Shown in pieces: positions 8,264-15,808 of a stretch of DNA of 18,008 nucleotides. A program made the translations under genes and the position numbers. The DNA is from Vicingus sp036171675 (lineage in GTDB: Bacteria; Bacteroidota; Bacteroidia; Flavobacteriales_E; Vicingaceae): the NCBI GenBank assembly GCA_036171675.1, contig JAVHRO010000053.1, positions 1-18,008 on the forward strand, written 5' to 3'. Numbering within the stretch: position 1 is the first letter of the stretch; every line of letters starts with the position of its first letter. A model generated the notes under the pieces. The model did no database searches, was not told the origin of the DNA, and saw only the letters and a program-made list of their open reading frames with translations.

Positions 8264-8329
8264 TTCAAAGTTTGAGGTTTGAAGTATGAAGTTTTTTGTT
8301 GACTGAAAACTGAAGACTGAGAACTGACT
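8264..8329. repeat. Two heptanucleotide tandem-repeat runs in a convergent gap
   Basis: Run 1 (8264-8291) is four 7-mers: TTCAAAG, TTTGAGG, TTTGAAG, TATGAAG. Run 2 (8302-8329) is ACTGAAA, ACTGAAG, ACTGAGA, ACTGACT. A T-rich 10-bp spacer separates them. The 7-bp period is clear in both although the units differ. They fill the whole gap after the phosphatase stop, and run 2 overlaps the rsmG stop codon (TAG, 8330-8328). They resemble the degenerate heptamer repeats (STRR-like) known from bacterial intergenic DNA. Confidence 0.7.
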
Positions 8330-8960
8330 ACTTCTTCACCCTCGTATAAACCACTACTTTAGTTTCGAAAAACTCTTCAGTAAAATAAGTGGATAGATTA
8401 TAAATCTCTACTTTTTTACCACTCTCTCCAATTTCTTGGGCTAGGTCACCCCCTTTTAAAAATAAGATTCCGTTTTTAATATTATTAAAACCTTCAGGTT
8501 TAAGTTTACCTTTTACCCAAGGAATAAATTTATCAATTCTAGCAACAGCTCTTGTAACTACAAAATCGAATTGACCATCAACTTCCTCTGCTCTACAGTT
8601 TATTGCGTTCACATTTTGCAAACCTAATGCAGCAACAATTTCGTTTACAACTTTAATTTTTTTACCAATAGAATCGACCAAAACAAAACGGCAATTTGGA
8701 AATAAAATAGCTAATGGAATTCCAGGGAAACCTCCACCAGTGCCAATATCTAAAATTCGAGTATAATCTTTAAACTGTATAATTTTAGCCACTCCAAGCG
8801 AGTGCAATACGTGTCGTAAATATAGCTCATCAACGTCTTTTCTAGAAATCACGTTAATCTGTTCATTCCAAGTCTTGTAAAGCGATTCAAGCTGCTTAAA
8901 TTGAAGCACTTGAAGTACTGTTAAATCAGGAAAATATTTAGCTATTAAGTCCAAAGTCAA
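8328..8960 (-). CDS. rsmG: 16S rRNA (guanine-527-N7) methyltransferase RsmG
   Basis: RsmG (GidB) methylates N7 of G527 in the 16S rRNA 530 loop using S-adenosylmethionine. The 210-residue length fits. Visible hallmarks are the INVISRKD segment (35-42), LHSLG (52-56), the SAM-binding motif I DIGTGGGFPG (71-80), FVLVDSIGKK (92-101) and VTRAVA (135-140). There is no ATG: a TAG at 8972-8970 closes the frame upstream, and the possible starts are TTG at 8960 or TTG at 8954. The second gives MDLIAKYFPDLT, which looks most like family N-termini, so the true start may be 8954. It lies 39 bp downstream of the sigma-factor gene and is probably the last gene of that operon. Confidence 0.94.
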   Translation of the reverse strand: MTLDLIAKYFPDLTVLQVLQFKQLESLYKTWNEQINVISRKDVDELYLRHVLHSLGVAKIIQFKDYTRILDIGTGGGFPGIPLAILFPNCRFVLVDSIGKKIKVVNEIVAALGLQNVNAINCRAEEVDGQFDFVVTRAVARIDKFIPWVKGKLKPEGFNNIKNGILFLKGGDLAQEIGESGKKVEIYNLSTYFTEEFFETKVVVYTRVKK

Positions 8961-8999
8961 TAATGATTTCTATTAAAAGGAATAATTGGAATTTCAACA

Positions 9000-9611
9000 T
9001 CAAAATGTATCTTTTTTGCCTAACATTAAGGTATAAAGTTGTTCTCTGGCTCTAAACAATTGAGCTTTAACCGTCCCAATGGGCAATTGGGTTTCGTCAG
9101 CAATTTCTTCATACGAGTATTCTCTAAAATAACGCAATACCACCAAATTTTTGTAACGTGGTTTAAGTTGGTCAACTATTTCACGCATTATTCTAATTTT
9201 CTGTTTTCTAATTATACGCTCCTCTGGGTCTAAACATTCATCTCGAACATCTATACTCATTACACCATCTTCAGTTTCAATATCTTTATCCAACGAAAAC
9301 GTATTCATTCGTTTTTTTCTAATAAAATCAATGCAATTATTGGTGGCAATTCTAAACAGCCAAGTACTAAAAGCATAATTTGGCGTATATTGATGGATTC
9401 TGTTGAATGCCTTACCAAAAGCCTCGATGGTTAAATCATCGGCATCATCGGTATTTTTAACCATTTTAAGCATCATAAAAAAAATAGAATCCCTATATTT
9501 TGCCATAAGTTCAGCATAAGCTTTCTCATCTTGATTTTCACGAGCTCTATTTACCAACTCAAAATCAATTTGGGCTTTTGGCGATAAATTTGAATTAGAA
9601 TCTAACTCCAT
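9000..9611 (-). CDS. ECF-like sigma-70 family RNA polymerase sigma factor
   Basis: The 203-residue protein has a sigma region 2 at about 31-100 (core-binding DADDLTIEAFGKAFNRI and promoter-melting FSTWLFRIATNNCIDFIRKKR). Region 4 lies at about 140-195, with a helix-turn-helix in YSYEEIADETQLPIGTVKAQLFRARE-type arrangement. Region 3 is absent, as in group 4 (ECF) sigma factors. The acidic linker between the domains (about 108-130) is longer than minimal. No anti-sigma gene follows; the partners are a glycosyltransferase upstream (10-bp overlap, suggesting translational coupling) and rsmG downstream. It is therefore probably not an anti-sigma-paired, FecI-type stress or iron sensor. I infer a constitutively produced or envelope-related sigma factor; its target promoters are unknown. 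Confidence 0.92.
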   Translation of the reverse strand: MELDSNSNLSPKAQIDFELVNRARENQDEKAYAELMAKYRDSIFFMMLKMVKNTDDADDLTIEAFGKAFNRIHQYTPNYAFSTWLFRIATNNCIDFIRKKRMNTFSLDKDIETEDGVMSIDVRDECLDPEERIIRKQKIRIMREIVDQLKPRYKNLVVLRYFREYSYEEIADETQLPIGTVKAQLFRAREQLYTLMLGKKDTF

Positions 9612-10753
9612 CTACTATTCTTTTTTACAAAATTTGAAATTACTAGTATTGGTTGAAAAAATAGGATAAAAAGTTCTAAAAAAGGTGCAAATAACAACAA
9701 ATCTTTACCTCCTAATTTATTCATTGATAAGTTAAAGATAAGCATTTGAATGACATATCTAATTACAAAAAGCCCAACTATTAGATAAAGTGAGGTTTGT
9801 AGCACTACTAACAAAACAAATAAGCAGATAAACAGCAACAAACTGAGTTGATATGATCCCAACATTAACTTATGACTTAATTTATAGTATTTTCCTGTTG
9901 AGAGATGCCTTTTCTTTTGAGTTACCCAAGCTCCAAATTTAGTTTTAGGCAATGAAATAGTGTAAGCATCAGTATCAACAACAATCTTAACATTGGTTTT
10001 ATTAGCCACTTCATTGATGAATAAATCGTCGTCGCCCGATAAAATATGTTGATGTTTTGAAAATCCTTTAACACTAAAAAATAGTTCTTTTTTATACGCC
10101 AAATTTCTACCAACACCCATATATGGCAACTTACATAATGCAAATGAAAAGTATTGAATTGCCGTAAACAAGGTTTCAAATCGAATTAATTTATTAAGCA
10201 ATCCTGGTAATTTTTGATAAACCCCAAATCCCAATACAATTTGTTTTGGGGCGGCATAAGCACTCATTAATTTTATCCAATTTGAAGAGGTGGGTTTACA
10301 ATCTGCATCAGTAAGTAAAATATGTTGGTATTGAGCGGCCTTTATTCCCAAGGTAAGTGCAAATTTTTTACTTCCATAAAACCTGTCACTATCGGGTACG
10401 TTCACAATTTTTAAATTTGAATATTGTAATGAATATGCCTTCAAAACATCTTCTGTATCATCAATCGAATTATCGTTAACCACAATAACTTCAAAAGTTG
10501 GATAATCTTGAGCTAAAAATTCTGGTAAAAAATTTAGTAAGTTTTCACGTTCGTTTTTAGCACATATTATAACCGAGACAGGTTCTTCAACAATTGTTTC
10601 GGGTTCCTGCTTTTTATAAAAAGCAAAACGTGAAAAAATAACCACATAGTACAAAAGCTGAATCAAAAAAACAACTAAATATACCCCTATCAAATAATCA
10701 AACCAATTGTTAAACCCTAAAAAAAGGAATTGATTCGAGAAATTATTACCCAT
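9602..10753 (-). CDS. Membrane-bound family 2 glycosyltransferase
   Basis: The 383-residue protein has an N-terminal membrane helix (about 20-42). A GT-A fold follows: VSVIICAKNERENL (59-72), VVNDNSIDDT (91-100) and the metal-binding DxD as TDAD (148-151). SGDDDLF (239-245) replaces the usual ED acceptor-base motif. QKKRH (279-283) matches the Q/RxxRW-like position with His in place of Trp. Two or three C-terminal membrane helices cover about 300-375. This is the architecture of processive or lipid-linked sugar transferases acting at the inner membrane. The donor and acceptor are not predictable from sequence; lipid- or surface-polysaccharide glycosylation is an inference. Its TAG (9604-9602) lies inside the start of the sigma-factor gene. 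Confidence 0.9.
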   Translation of the reverse strand: MGNNFSNQFLFLGFNNWFDYLIGVYLVVFLIQLLYYVVIFSRFAFYKKQEPETIVEEPVSVIICAKNERENLLNFLPEFLAQDYPTFEVIVVNDNSIDDTEDVLKAYSLQYSNLKIVNVPDSDRFYGSKKFALTLGIKAAQYQHILLTDADCKPTSSNWIKLMSAYAAPKQIVLGFGVYQKLPGLLNKLIRFETLFTAIQYFSFALCKLPYMGVGRNLAYKKELFFSVKGFSKHQHILSGDDDLFINEVANKTNVKIVVDTDAYTISLPKTKFGAWVTQKKRHLSTGKYYKLSHKLMLGSYQLSLLLFICLFVLLVVLQTSLYLIVGLFVIRYVIQMLIFNLSMNKLGGKDLLLFAPFLELFILFFQPILVISNFVKKNSRWS

Positions 10754-10778
10754 TAAATATTTTTATTTGTTACTTCTT

Positions 10779-10786
10779 CAAAAGTA
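10779..10786 (-). promoter_or_regulatory. Candidate -7 box for the glycosyltransferase operon
   Basis: On the minus strand the bases read TACTTTTG, an exact match to the Bacteroidota -7 consensus TAnnTTTG. It would place the transcription start near 10772, about 20 nt before the ATG at 10753. I find no well-spaced -33 TTG, so this is a suggestion only. Confidence 0.35.
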
Positions 10787-10810
10787 CAATCTTACTTGTG
10801 CCTAAATAAT

Positions 10811-10818
10811 TATCTTTG
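10811..10818 (+). promoter_or_regulatory. Candidate -7 box for tgt-lptF/G
   Basis: TATCTTTG matches TAnnTTTG exactly and would give a leader of about 30 nt before the GTG at 10856. The nearest upstream TTG (10796-10798) is 12 bp away, too close for the usual spacing of about 19 bp. With the minus-strand box at 10779-10786 it forms a back-to-back divergent promoter arrangement in a 102-bp gap. Confidence 0.38.
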
Positions 10819-10855
10819 ACCAAGTTTTAAACAAACATCGTTAATAACAATTAGA

Positions 10856-11986
10856 GTGAAATTTACCTTAGAAAAAAAAGACCTTAACAGCAAGGCTAGA
10901 GCGGGAACCATTTTTACTGAACATGGTGAAATAAAAACACCCATTTTTATGCCAGTTGGCACAGCTGGAACAGTAAAAGGTGTGCATCAGCATGAACTTG
11001 AAGAAGATATTAAAGCGCAAATTATTTTAGGAAATACCTATCATCTATATTTACGACCAGGATTAGATGTAATAAAAGGCGCAGGAGGGTTGCATAAATT
11101 TAATCATTGGGATCATCCCATATTAACCGACAGCGGTGGATATCAAGTTTATTCACTATCAGCACGAAGAAAAATTAAAGAAGAAGGAGCCACATTTGCT
11201 TCACACATAGACGGCTCCAAACATCTTTTTACTCCAGAAAGAGTTATGGATATTCAGCGAATAATTGGTGCTGATATCATTATGGCTTTTGACGAATGTA
11301 CTCCATACCCATGCGACTACAAGTACGCAAAAAACTCCATGCACATGACACATCGTTGGTTAAAACGATGTTGCGAGCATTTCGATAGTACCGAACCCTT
11401 ATACGATTATTCACAAACACTTTTTCCCATTGTGCAAGGAAGCACCTACAAGGATTTACGTATACAAAGCGCAGAAAAGATAGCTTCATTTGAGCGTGAA
11501 GGTAATGCCATTGGAGGTTTGTCGGTTGGAGAACCTAACGATGAAATGTATGAAATGTGTGATATTGTAACCGACATTTTACCTGAAGATAAACCACGCT
11601 ACTTGATGGGTGTTGGTACTCCAATAAATATACTTGAAAACATTGCTTTGGGAATTGACATGTTCGACTGCGTTATGCCAACACGAAATGCAAGAAATGG
11701 TATGCTGTTCACCTCAGAAGGGTTTATAAATATAAAAAACAAAAAATGGGAAAGCGATTTTTCGCCCATTGACCCAAATGGGACGAGCTATGTAGATAGT
11801 TTTTATTCAAAAGCTTATTTACGTCATTTAATTATTTCGAAAGAAATTTTAGGTGCACAAATAGCCACAATACACAATTTAGCATTTTATTTGTGGTTAG
11901 CTACACAAGCTCGCGAACATATTTTAGCCGAGACATTTTATTCATGGAAAACAACAATGATTAAACAATTAGGAAATAGACTTTAA
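10856..11986 (+). CDS. tgt: tRNA-guanine(34) transglycosylase (queuosine pathway), zinc cysteines absent
   Basis: Tgt swaps guanine-34 of GUN-anticodon tRNAs for preQ1, leading to queuosine. The 376-residue length fits. The general-base motif TDSGGYQVYS carries D92, the substrate pocket FDECT is at 145-149, and FDCVMPTRNARNG (270-282) carries the nucleophile, by family alignment D271. The start is GTG: a TGA at 10817-10819 closes the frame upstream with no ATG between, and the resulting MKFTLEKKDLNSKARAG matches family N-termini. The C-x-C-xx-C zinc ligands expected at about 309-314 are replaced (G309, S311, D314 in NGTSYVDS), while the histidine of TIHNL (H340) remains. I recall similar losses in other Bacteroidota Tgt sequences, so this is probably lineage-wide rather than decay. 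lptF/G starts 18 bp downstream. Confidence 0.96.
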   Translation: MKFTLEKKDLNSKARAGTIFTEHGEIKTPIFMPVGTAGTVKGVHQHELEEDIKAQIILGNTYHLYLRPGLDVIKGAGGLHKFNHWDHPILTDSGGYQVYSLSARRKIKEEGATFASHIDGSKHLFTPERVMDIQRIIGADIIMAFDECTPYPCDYKYAKNSMHMTHRWLKRCCEHFDSTEPLYDYSQTLFPIVQGSTYKDLRIQSAEKIASFEREGNAIGGLSVGEPNDEMYEMCDIVTDILPEDKPRYLMGVGTPINILENIALGIDMFDCVMPTRNARNGMLFTSEGFINIKNKKWESDFSPIDPNGTSYVDSFYSKAYLRHLIISKEILGAQIATIHNLAFYLWLATQAREHILAETFYSWKTTMIKQLGNRL

Positions 11987-12004
11987 AATAGACCTATTGA
12001 ACAC

Positions 12005-13090
12005 ATGACAATTTTTAAAAAATTAGACATCTACATTATTAAAAAGTTTTTAGGAACGTTTTTCTTTTCGTTGCTATTAATTATTCCTGTAGTGGTAGTA
12101 TTCGATTTGTCTGAGAAAATGCGCGATTTTATTGAACGTAAAGCTCCTGTTCACGGAATTATTTTTGATTATTATGTAAATTTTGTTCCTTATTTGGTAA
12201 ATCAATTTAGTCCATTGTTTGTATTTATTGCTGTTATTTTCTTTACCTCAAAAATGGCTGCTAACTCCGAAATAGTGGCTATTCTTTCAAGTGGAGTAAG
12301 CTTTAAACGTTTGTTACGTCCCTATATAATATCGGCTGTGGTATTGGCTATTTTGTCGTTTTACCTGAATAATTTTTTAATCCCTGATGCCAACAAAGAC
12401 CGCTTGGCTTTTGAAGAAGTTTACTACCGAAATAAGTTCCATAACAACTCCCACCATATCCATTTGCAGATAAATCCAAACACCTTTATTTACATGAGTA
12501 ATTTTAATGTTGATTTAAATTTGGGTGTAAATTTTTCCATAGAAACTTTCGATAAAGGAAAATTGGTTTACAAACTGCTATCTGACAACGTTCGTTGGGA
12601 CTCCATCAGTAACAAATGGCAGATTTCGATTTATATTGAGAGGCATATAGATGGGATGAATGAAACCATTAACAAAGGATATAGAAAAGATACTGTGTTG
12701 AATTTTACCCCCGAAGAATTTAAGCGCCGCGACAATTTTATTGAAACCAAAAATTATTTTGAGCTAAACAAACTTATCAGCGAAGAAAAGTTTAAAGGCT
12801 CTCATTTTGCCATTGATTGCGAAATAAAAAAGCAGGAACGAGCGGCATACCCGTTTGCCACTTTTGTATTAACCATTATTGGAGTTTCTCTTTCAAGTCG
12901 AAAAGTCAGAGGAGGAATTGGAATGCACATTGGAATGGGCTTATTTATTAGTTTTTCGTATATTTTCTTTATGCAAATATCGTCTACCTTTGCAAAAAAT
13001 TCGGGCATGCCAGCCATGGTTGCAGTGTGGATTCCAAATGTATTGTACAGTATTTTAGCGTTGTATTTGTTGAAAAAAGCGCCGAAATAA
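12005..13090 (+). CDS. LptF/LptG (YjgP/YjgQ) family lipopolysaccharide-export permease
   Basis: This is the membrane subunit of the LptB2FG ABC transporter, which extracts lipopolysaccharide from the inner membrane and passes it to the Lpt bridge. The 361-residue protein has the family layout. Three N-terminal membrane helices lie at about 14-35, 60-82 and 104-126. A periplasmic beta-jellyroll follows (about 130-275), with three more helices near 285-357. FKKLDIYIIKKFLGTFFFS and SGVSFKRLLRPY are typical of the family. LptF and LptG cannot be told apart with confidence, so no symbol is given. It follows tgt by 18 bp and is probably co-transcribed. Its stop is 3 bp from the stop of the convergent S74 gene. 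Confidence 0.92.
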   Translation: MTIFKKLDIYIIKKFLGTFFFSLLLIIPVVVVFDLSEKMRDFIERKAPVHGIIFDYYVNFVPYLVNQFSPLFVFIAVIFFTSKMAANSEIVAILSSGVSFKRLLRPYIISAVVLAILSFYLNNFLIPDANKDRLAFEEVYYRNKFHNNSHHIHLQINPNTFIYMSNFNVDLNLGVNFSIETFDKGKLVYKLLSDNVRWDSISNKWQISIYIERHIDGMNETINKGYRKDTVLNFTPEEFKRRDNFIETKNYFELNKLISEEKFKGSHFAIDCEIKKQERAAYPFATFVLTIIGVSLSSRKVRGGIGMHIGMGLFISFSYIFFMQISSTFAKNSGMPAMVAVWIPNVLYSILALYLLKKAPK

Positions 13091-13093
13091 GCA

Positions 13094-14050
13094 TTAATCT
13101 AATAATATCATTCTTTTGGTGTCCACTTCTTTTTTATCTACAATAAGAGAATAAATATACATACCAGGTTTTAATTCTCTACCTAAAATAACAATTTCTC
13201 CTCTTAATTCATTTTTTAGTGAAATATTTTTAAGAAGTAATCCCTGCATATCAAAAATAAGGATAGAGGCTTCTGAATAAATTTCTTTAATTTGATATTT
13301 AATGGTAGTTTGTTCTTTAAATGGATTTGGGCTATTTTGAAAAAGTTCTCCAGTACCTTGTTTTAAATTAAAAGGAAATGTTATTTTCCCACTATCAACA
13401 GAACTACTCATTCTAAATTGTTGAGAATCTACTTGGCAACAATTTTCTAACTGTATTTTAAACGAATCTAGTTTTTGCTGCTGAGTCTCTATCATAACTT
13501 GTTGCTTTTTAAACGCCTCAACTAAGATTGGAATCACTGCAATATAATCAACTGCTTTTGATCCATCATCGTTTACAGTAACAATATCAGGTATAATCTT
13601 TTCCACTTGTTGAGCGATAAAACCAAAACTATATAAATCTTCTTGGAGATAAGGCAATACAACACTATCATTTTTTTTATACTTAAAATAAATTCCCTCC
13701 AAACCTTTCAATAACCCAAATGGATCTTTTATTTCTACAATATTTGTTTTAAAACTCTGATCTGAACTAATCCATAATTTACTAGCTTTAATAGAATTCC
13801 AACCTGCATCTTGTTCCCAAAAGTTAATTATTGCATAATTAGACCCTATTGAAACAGAATTCCATGGAACTATTCGGCACAATCTGCCATTATTTTGAAT
13901 AATTGCAGAACCATTATCTACATGTAACCTTTCCCAAGGAGTGTTAGTACCGATTCCGACTTTACCTTGGGTAGTAATTTGTAATTGCCCAAATAGAAAT
14001 TGATTGCCCAACAAGGCAATTCCTAAAATAATGTAGTTTCTTATTTTCAT
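13094..14050 (-). CDS. Peptidase S74 chaperone-domain protein with T9SS sorting domain
   Basis: The 318-residue product has a signal peptide (1-21, ending FLFGQ). A VGIGTNTP cap motif (31-38) typical of Bacteroidota fibre-like proteins follows. An S74 intramolecular chaperone domain covers about 93-195 (SSDQSFKTNI, GLLKGLEGIYFKYK, FGFIAQQVEKIIPDIV, VDYIAVIPILVEAFKKQ). A coiled-coil stretch leads to a T9SS domain from about 235 (LFQNSPNPFKEQTTI). In phage endosialidases this chaperone trimerises the fibre and cuts itself off using a Ser-Lys dyad; S96 and K101 have the dyad spacing. The N-terminal head is short, so this is a minimal fibre subunit. It is the last gene of the minus-strand cassette, 42 bp after the lipoprotein gene. 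Confidence 0.88.
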   Translation of the reverse strand: MKIRNYIILGIALLGNQFLFGQLQITTQGKVGIGTNTPWERLHVDNGSAIIQNNGRLCRIVPWNSVSIGSNYAIINFWEQDAGWNSIKASKLWISSDQSFKTNIVEIKDPFGLLKGLEGIYFKYKKNDSVVLPYLQEDLYSFGFIAQQVEKIIPDIVTVNDDGSKAVDYIAVIPILVEAFKKQQVMIETQQQKLDSFKIQLENCCQVDSQQFRMSSSVDSGKITFPFNLKQGTGELFQNSPNPFKEQTTIKYQIKEIYSEASILIFDMQGLLLKNISLKNELRGEIVILGRELKPGMYIYSLIVDKKEVDTKRMILLD

Positions 14051-14092
14051 AATTTTTATCTTTTTTTAATCTAAATTTTTGAGAAAAAGCTG

Positions 14093-14488
14093 CTATCTTT
14101 CCTTTACTCCAATAACATTAACCCAACTTCTATAATTGCCATTAGTTTGTATTGTATAACCCCAATTTAATGTATCTTTACTTGTTGTTCCAACCTTATA
14201 AAGTGTTTCTATATCATACAAATCACCATTTCTGCTAATATTAAATTCTACATCTGTGTTGTTATAGTTTATTTTAATTGTGTTTTTTGATGAACCATAA
14301 ACAACTTTTCCATCATATTCCGTTGTATCGTATGTATACTTACCAGTTACCCAACTCCATTCAGTATAATAGGTTGTAAAATTATAGCTCCCTACGTAGA
14401 TATTTCTGTAATCAAAAGGTACCTTTTCACACGAAAAAGCTATTATTAGTACAAAGAGTAACAATATGTATTTTTTATTACTTCTCAT
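14093..14488 (-). CDS. Small predicted lipoprotein
   Basis: The 131-residue product starts with a basic N-region, a hydrophobic core and a lipobox (IIAFSC, lipidated C20), so it should be anchored in the envelope by signal peptidase II processing. The mature part is beta-rich with many Tyr, Thr and Asn residues (for example YNFTTYYTEWSWVTGKYTYD) and resembles a compact beta-sandwich or lipocalin-like fold. I recognise no family. It is the fourth gene of the cassette, 7 bp after the GH16 gene, so co-expression is likely. A clear surface-export signal after the Cys (several acidic residues) is not evident (CEKVPFD). Confidence 0.8.
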   Translation of the reverse strand: MRSNKKYILLLFVLIIAFSCEKVPFDYRNIYVGSYNFTTYYTEWSWVTGKYTYDTTEYDGKVVYGSSKNTIKINYNNTDVEFNISRNGDLYDIETLYKVGTTSKDTLNWGYTIQTNGNYRSWVNVIGVKER

Positions 14489-14495
14489 TATTTCA

Positions 14496-15794
14496 TTAAT
14501 TACAAGTTTCTAATTTTAAGGTAATTGATTTAGTGGTCTGTGGTGTAATTGTTACTCCAGATTTTAATACAATACTGCTGGCTGCTTTTAAACTTAAGTC
14601 GTTAGTTGATGTTATCATTACTTCACAATTACCTGTACCACTACCTCCTAACTTAATAGCTTGTTTAACTTGATTATTGTCGTAATTATTAAAATCATAC
14701 AAACAAGGGTTAAAAACCTGAGCACAAGAGTTACTACATCCAGCACCTGCATCAGCATATAAAGATGCTCCATAAGGCACAGAGAAATTACCTGATAACG
14801 ACACCCCTTCTGATGCTCGAAGAACGATTTGAGTACCCACTGGCACCGTATTACTACAACCTCCACTACCTATAGATATATTGTTTTTCACCTTATTATC
14901 ATGTTGAGTAAAATCATAATTACAAGTAAAAACAGAATTATTACAATCTGTTTTTAACTGATACATTTTTACGTAATTAACTAACATAGTGTATGGATAA
15001 AGGAATCCTGAACCATAACCAGCCCTATCCATTCCAAAACTTAAAATAATTCTATTTAATTCATTAATGCCTGTGTTTGAAACAATGGAAACAATACGAC
15101 CATCAACATACCAGATAATTTTGGAAGGAGACCATTCTACAGCATACTTGTGCCACTGAGTATAGTCATTAATCGGAATTACCCTAAATGCTGAAGTAGT
15201 AAACCCTCCGGCGAAATCTGGATGGGCATTTGTAGTCATCCTATTCTCATCATGATAACATGAGTAAGAATCTGAATGATTCGCAGTACAATCACCTAGG
15301 CTTTTCTCTGGGAGCATTTCAAAAATATCAATTTCATCATAAGATGGTGAGCCATCAATATTATATGTCCAAAATGAAGGGTGTTGCCCCTGAAAAAATG
15401 GTAGTTTTATTTCTGCCTCAATATAACCATATTTTACAGCAAAATCAGGTTTCGTTTCTATCCAACCTGAAGTATAATAATAAGTTTTACTTACACAAGG
15501 CCAACACCCACCCCATACTGTGGGAGGGTTTGGAGGACAATAAGTAGGATTATTGCTTTGTTGTATAATTAAATTTCCATTCGAAACAGAAACATTTTGA
15601 GCCATGTACATCATTAAACCACCATCACTAGCCTGATTATGGATGGCATAATCAACTACTTCCCAAATATTATCGTCTAAGGTGTTAAAATTGTCTTCAA
15701 AAATCAATTCCCAATGAGAGTCATTAGCAGGAGTTTGAGCAGAAACAATGCTACCTATTAATTGCAATCCTAGTAAAAATATTAGATACTTCAT
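14496..15794 (-). CDS. Secreted GH16 family glycoside hydrolase with two C-terminal Cys-containing repeats
   Basis: The product is 432 residues with a signal peptide (1-20, ...VSAQ). A GH16 beta-jellyroll covers about 25-282. The diagnostic ExDxxE motif is intact as EIDIFE, with nucleophile E154, D156 and acid/base E159, in the bulged form seen in laminarinase-type enzymes. Flanking family features include GYIEAEIKLPFFQGQHPSFW (123-142) and WHKYAVEWSPSKIIWYVDG (214-232). It should cleave beta-1,3- or beta-1,4-glucan or galactan, exact substrate unknown. The C-terminus has two tandem repeats (about 291-353 and 364-431) sharing CxYDF, DNxVKxxI and GxGxxxC, resembling the 3-coathanger-type beta stacks common in Bacteroidota exoproteins. 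No YPNP-type sorting domain is seen. Internal Cys pairs (86/97/100 and 169/179) suggest disulfides. Confidence 0.9.
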   Translation of the reverse strand: MKYLIFLLGLQLIGSIVSAQTPANDSHWELIFEDNFNTLDDNIWEVVDYAIHNQASDGGLMMYMAQNVSVSNGNLIIQQSNNPTYCPPNPPTVWGGCWPCVSKTYYYTSGWIETKPDFAVKYGYIEAEIKLPFFQGQHPSFWTYNIDGSPSYDEIDIFEMLPEKSLGDCTANHSDSYSCYHDENRMTTNAHPDFAGGFTTSAFRVIPINDYTQWHKYAVEWSPSKIIWYVDGRIVSIVSNTGINELNRIILSFGMDRAGYGSGFLYPYTMLVNYVKMYQLKTDCNNSVFTCNYDFTQHDNKVKNNISIGSGGCSNTVPVGTQIVLRASEGVSLSGNFSVPYGASLYADAGAGCSNSCAQVFNPCLYDFNNYDNNQVKQAIKLGGSGTGNCEVMITSTNDLSLKAASSIVLKSGVTITPQTTKSITLKLETCN

Positions 15795-15808
15795 GTTATT
15801 CTCATTCT

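Noticed and set aside
8292..8301. T-run between the heptamer blocks as a rho-independent terminator
   Set aside because: No GC-rich stem precedes it on either strand.
9039..9233. 64-codon plus-strand open frame
   Set aside because: Antisense to sigma region 4; no independent support.
9922..10179. 85-codon minus-strand frame inside the glycosyltransferase
   Set aside because: Out-of-frame shadow of the real gene, which is continuous and carries all expected motifs.
15260..15547. 95-codon plus-strand open frame
   Set aside because: It is antisense to the GH16 catalytic region, whose motifs are intact; no signal, motif or spacing supports it.
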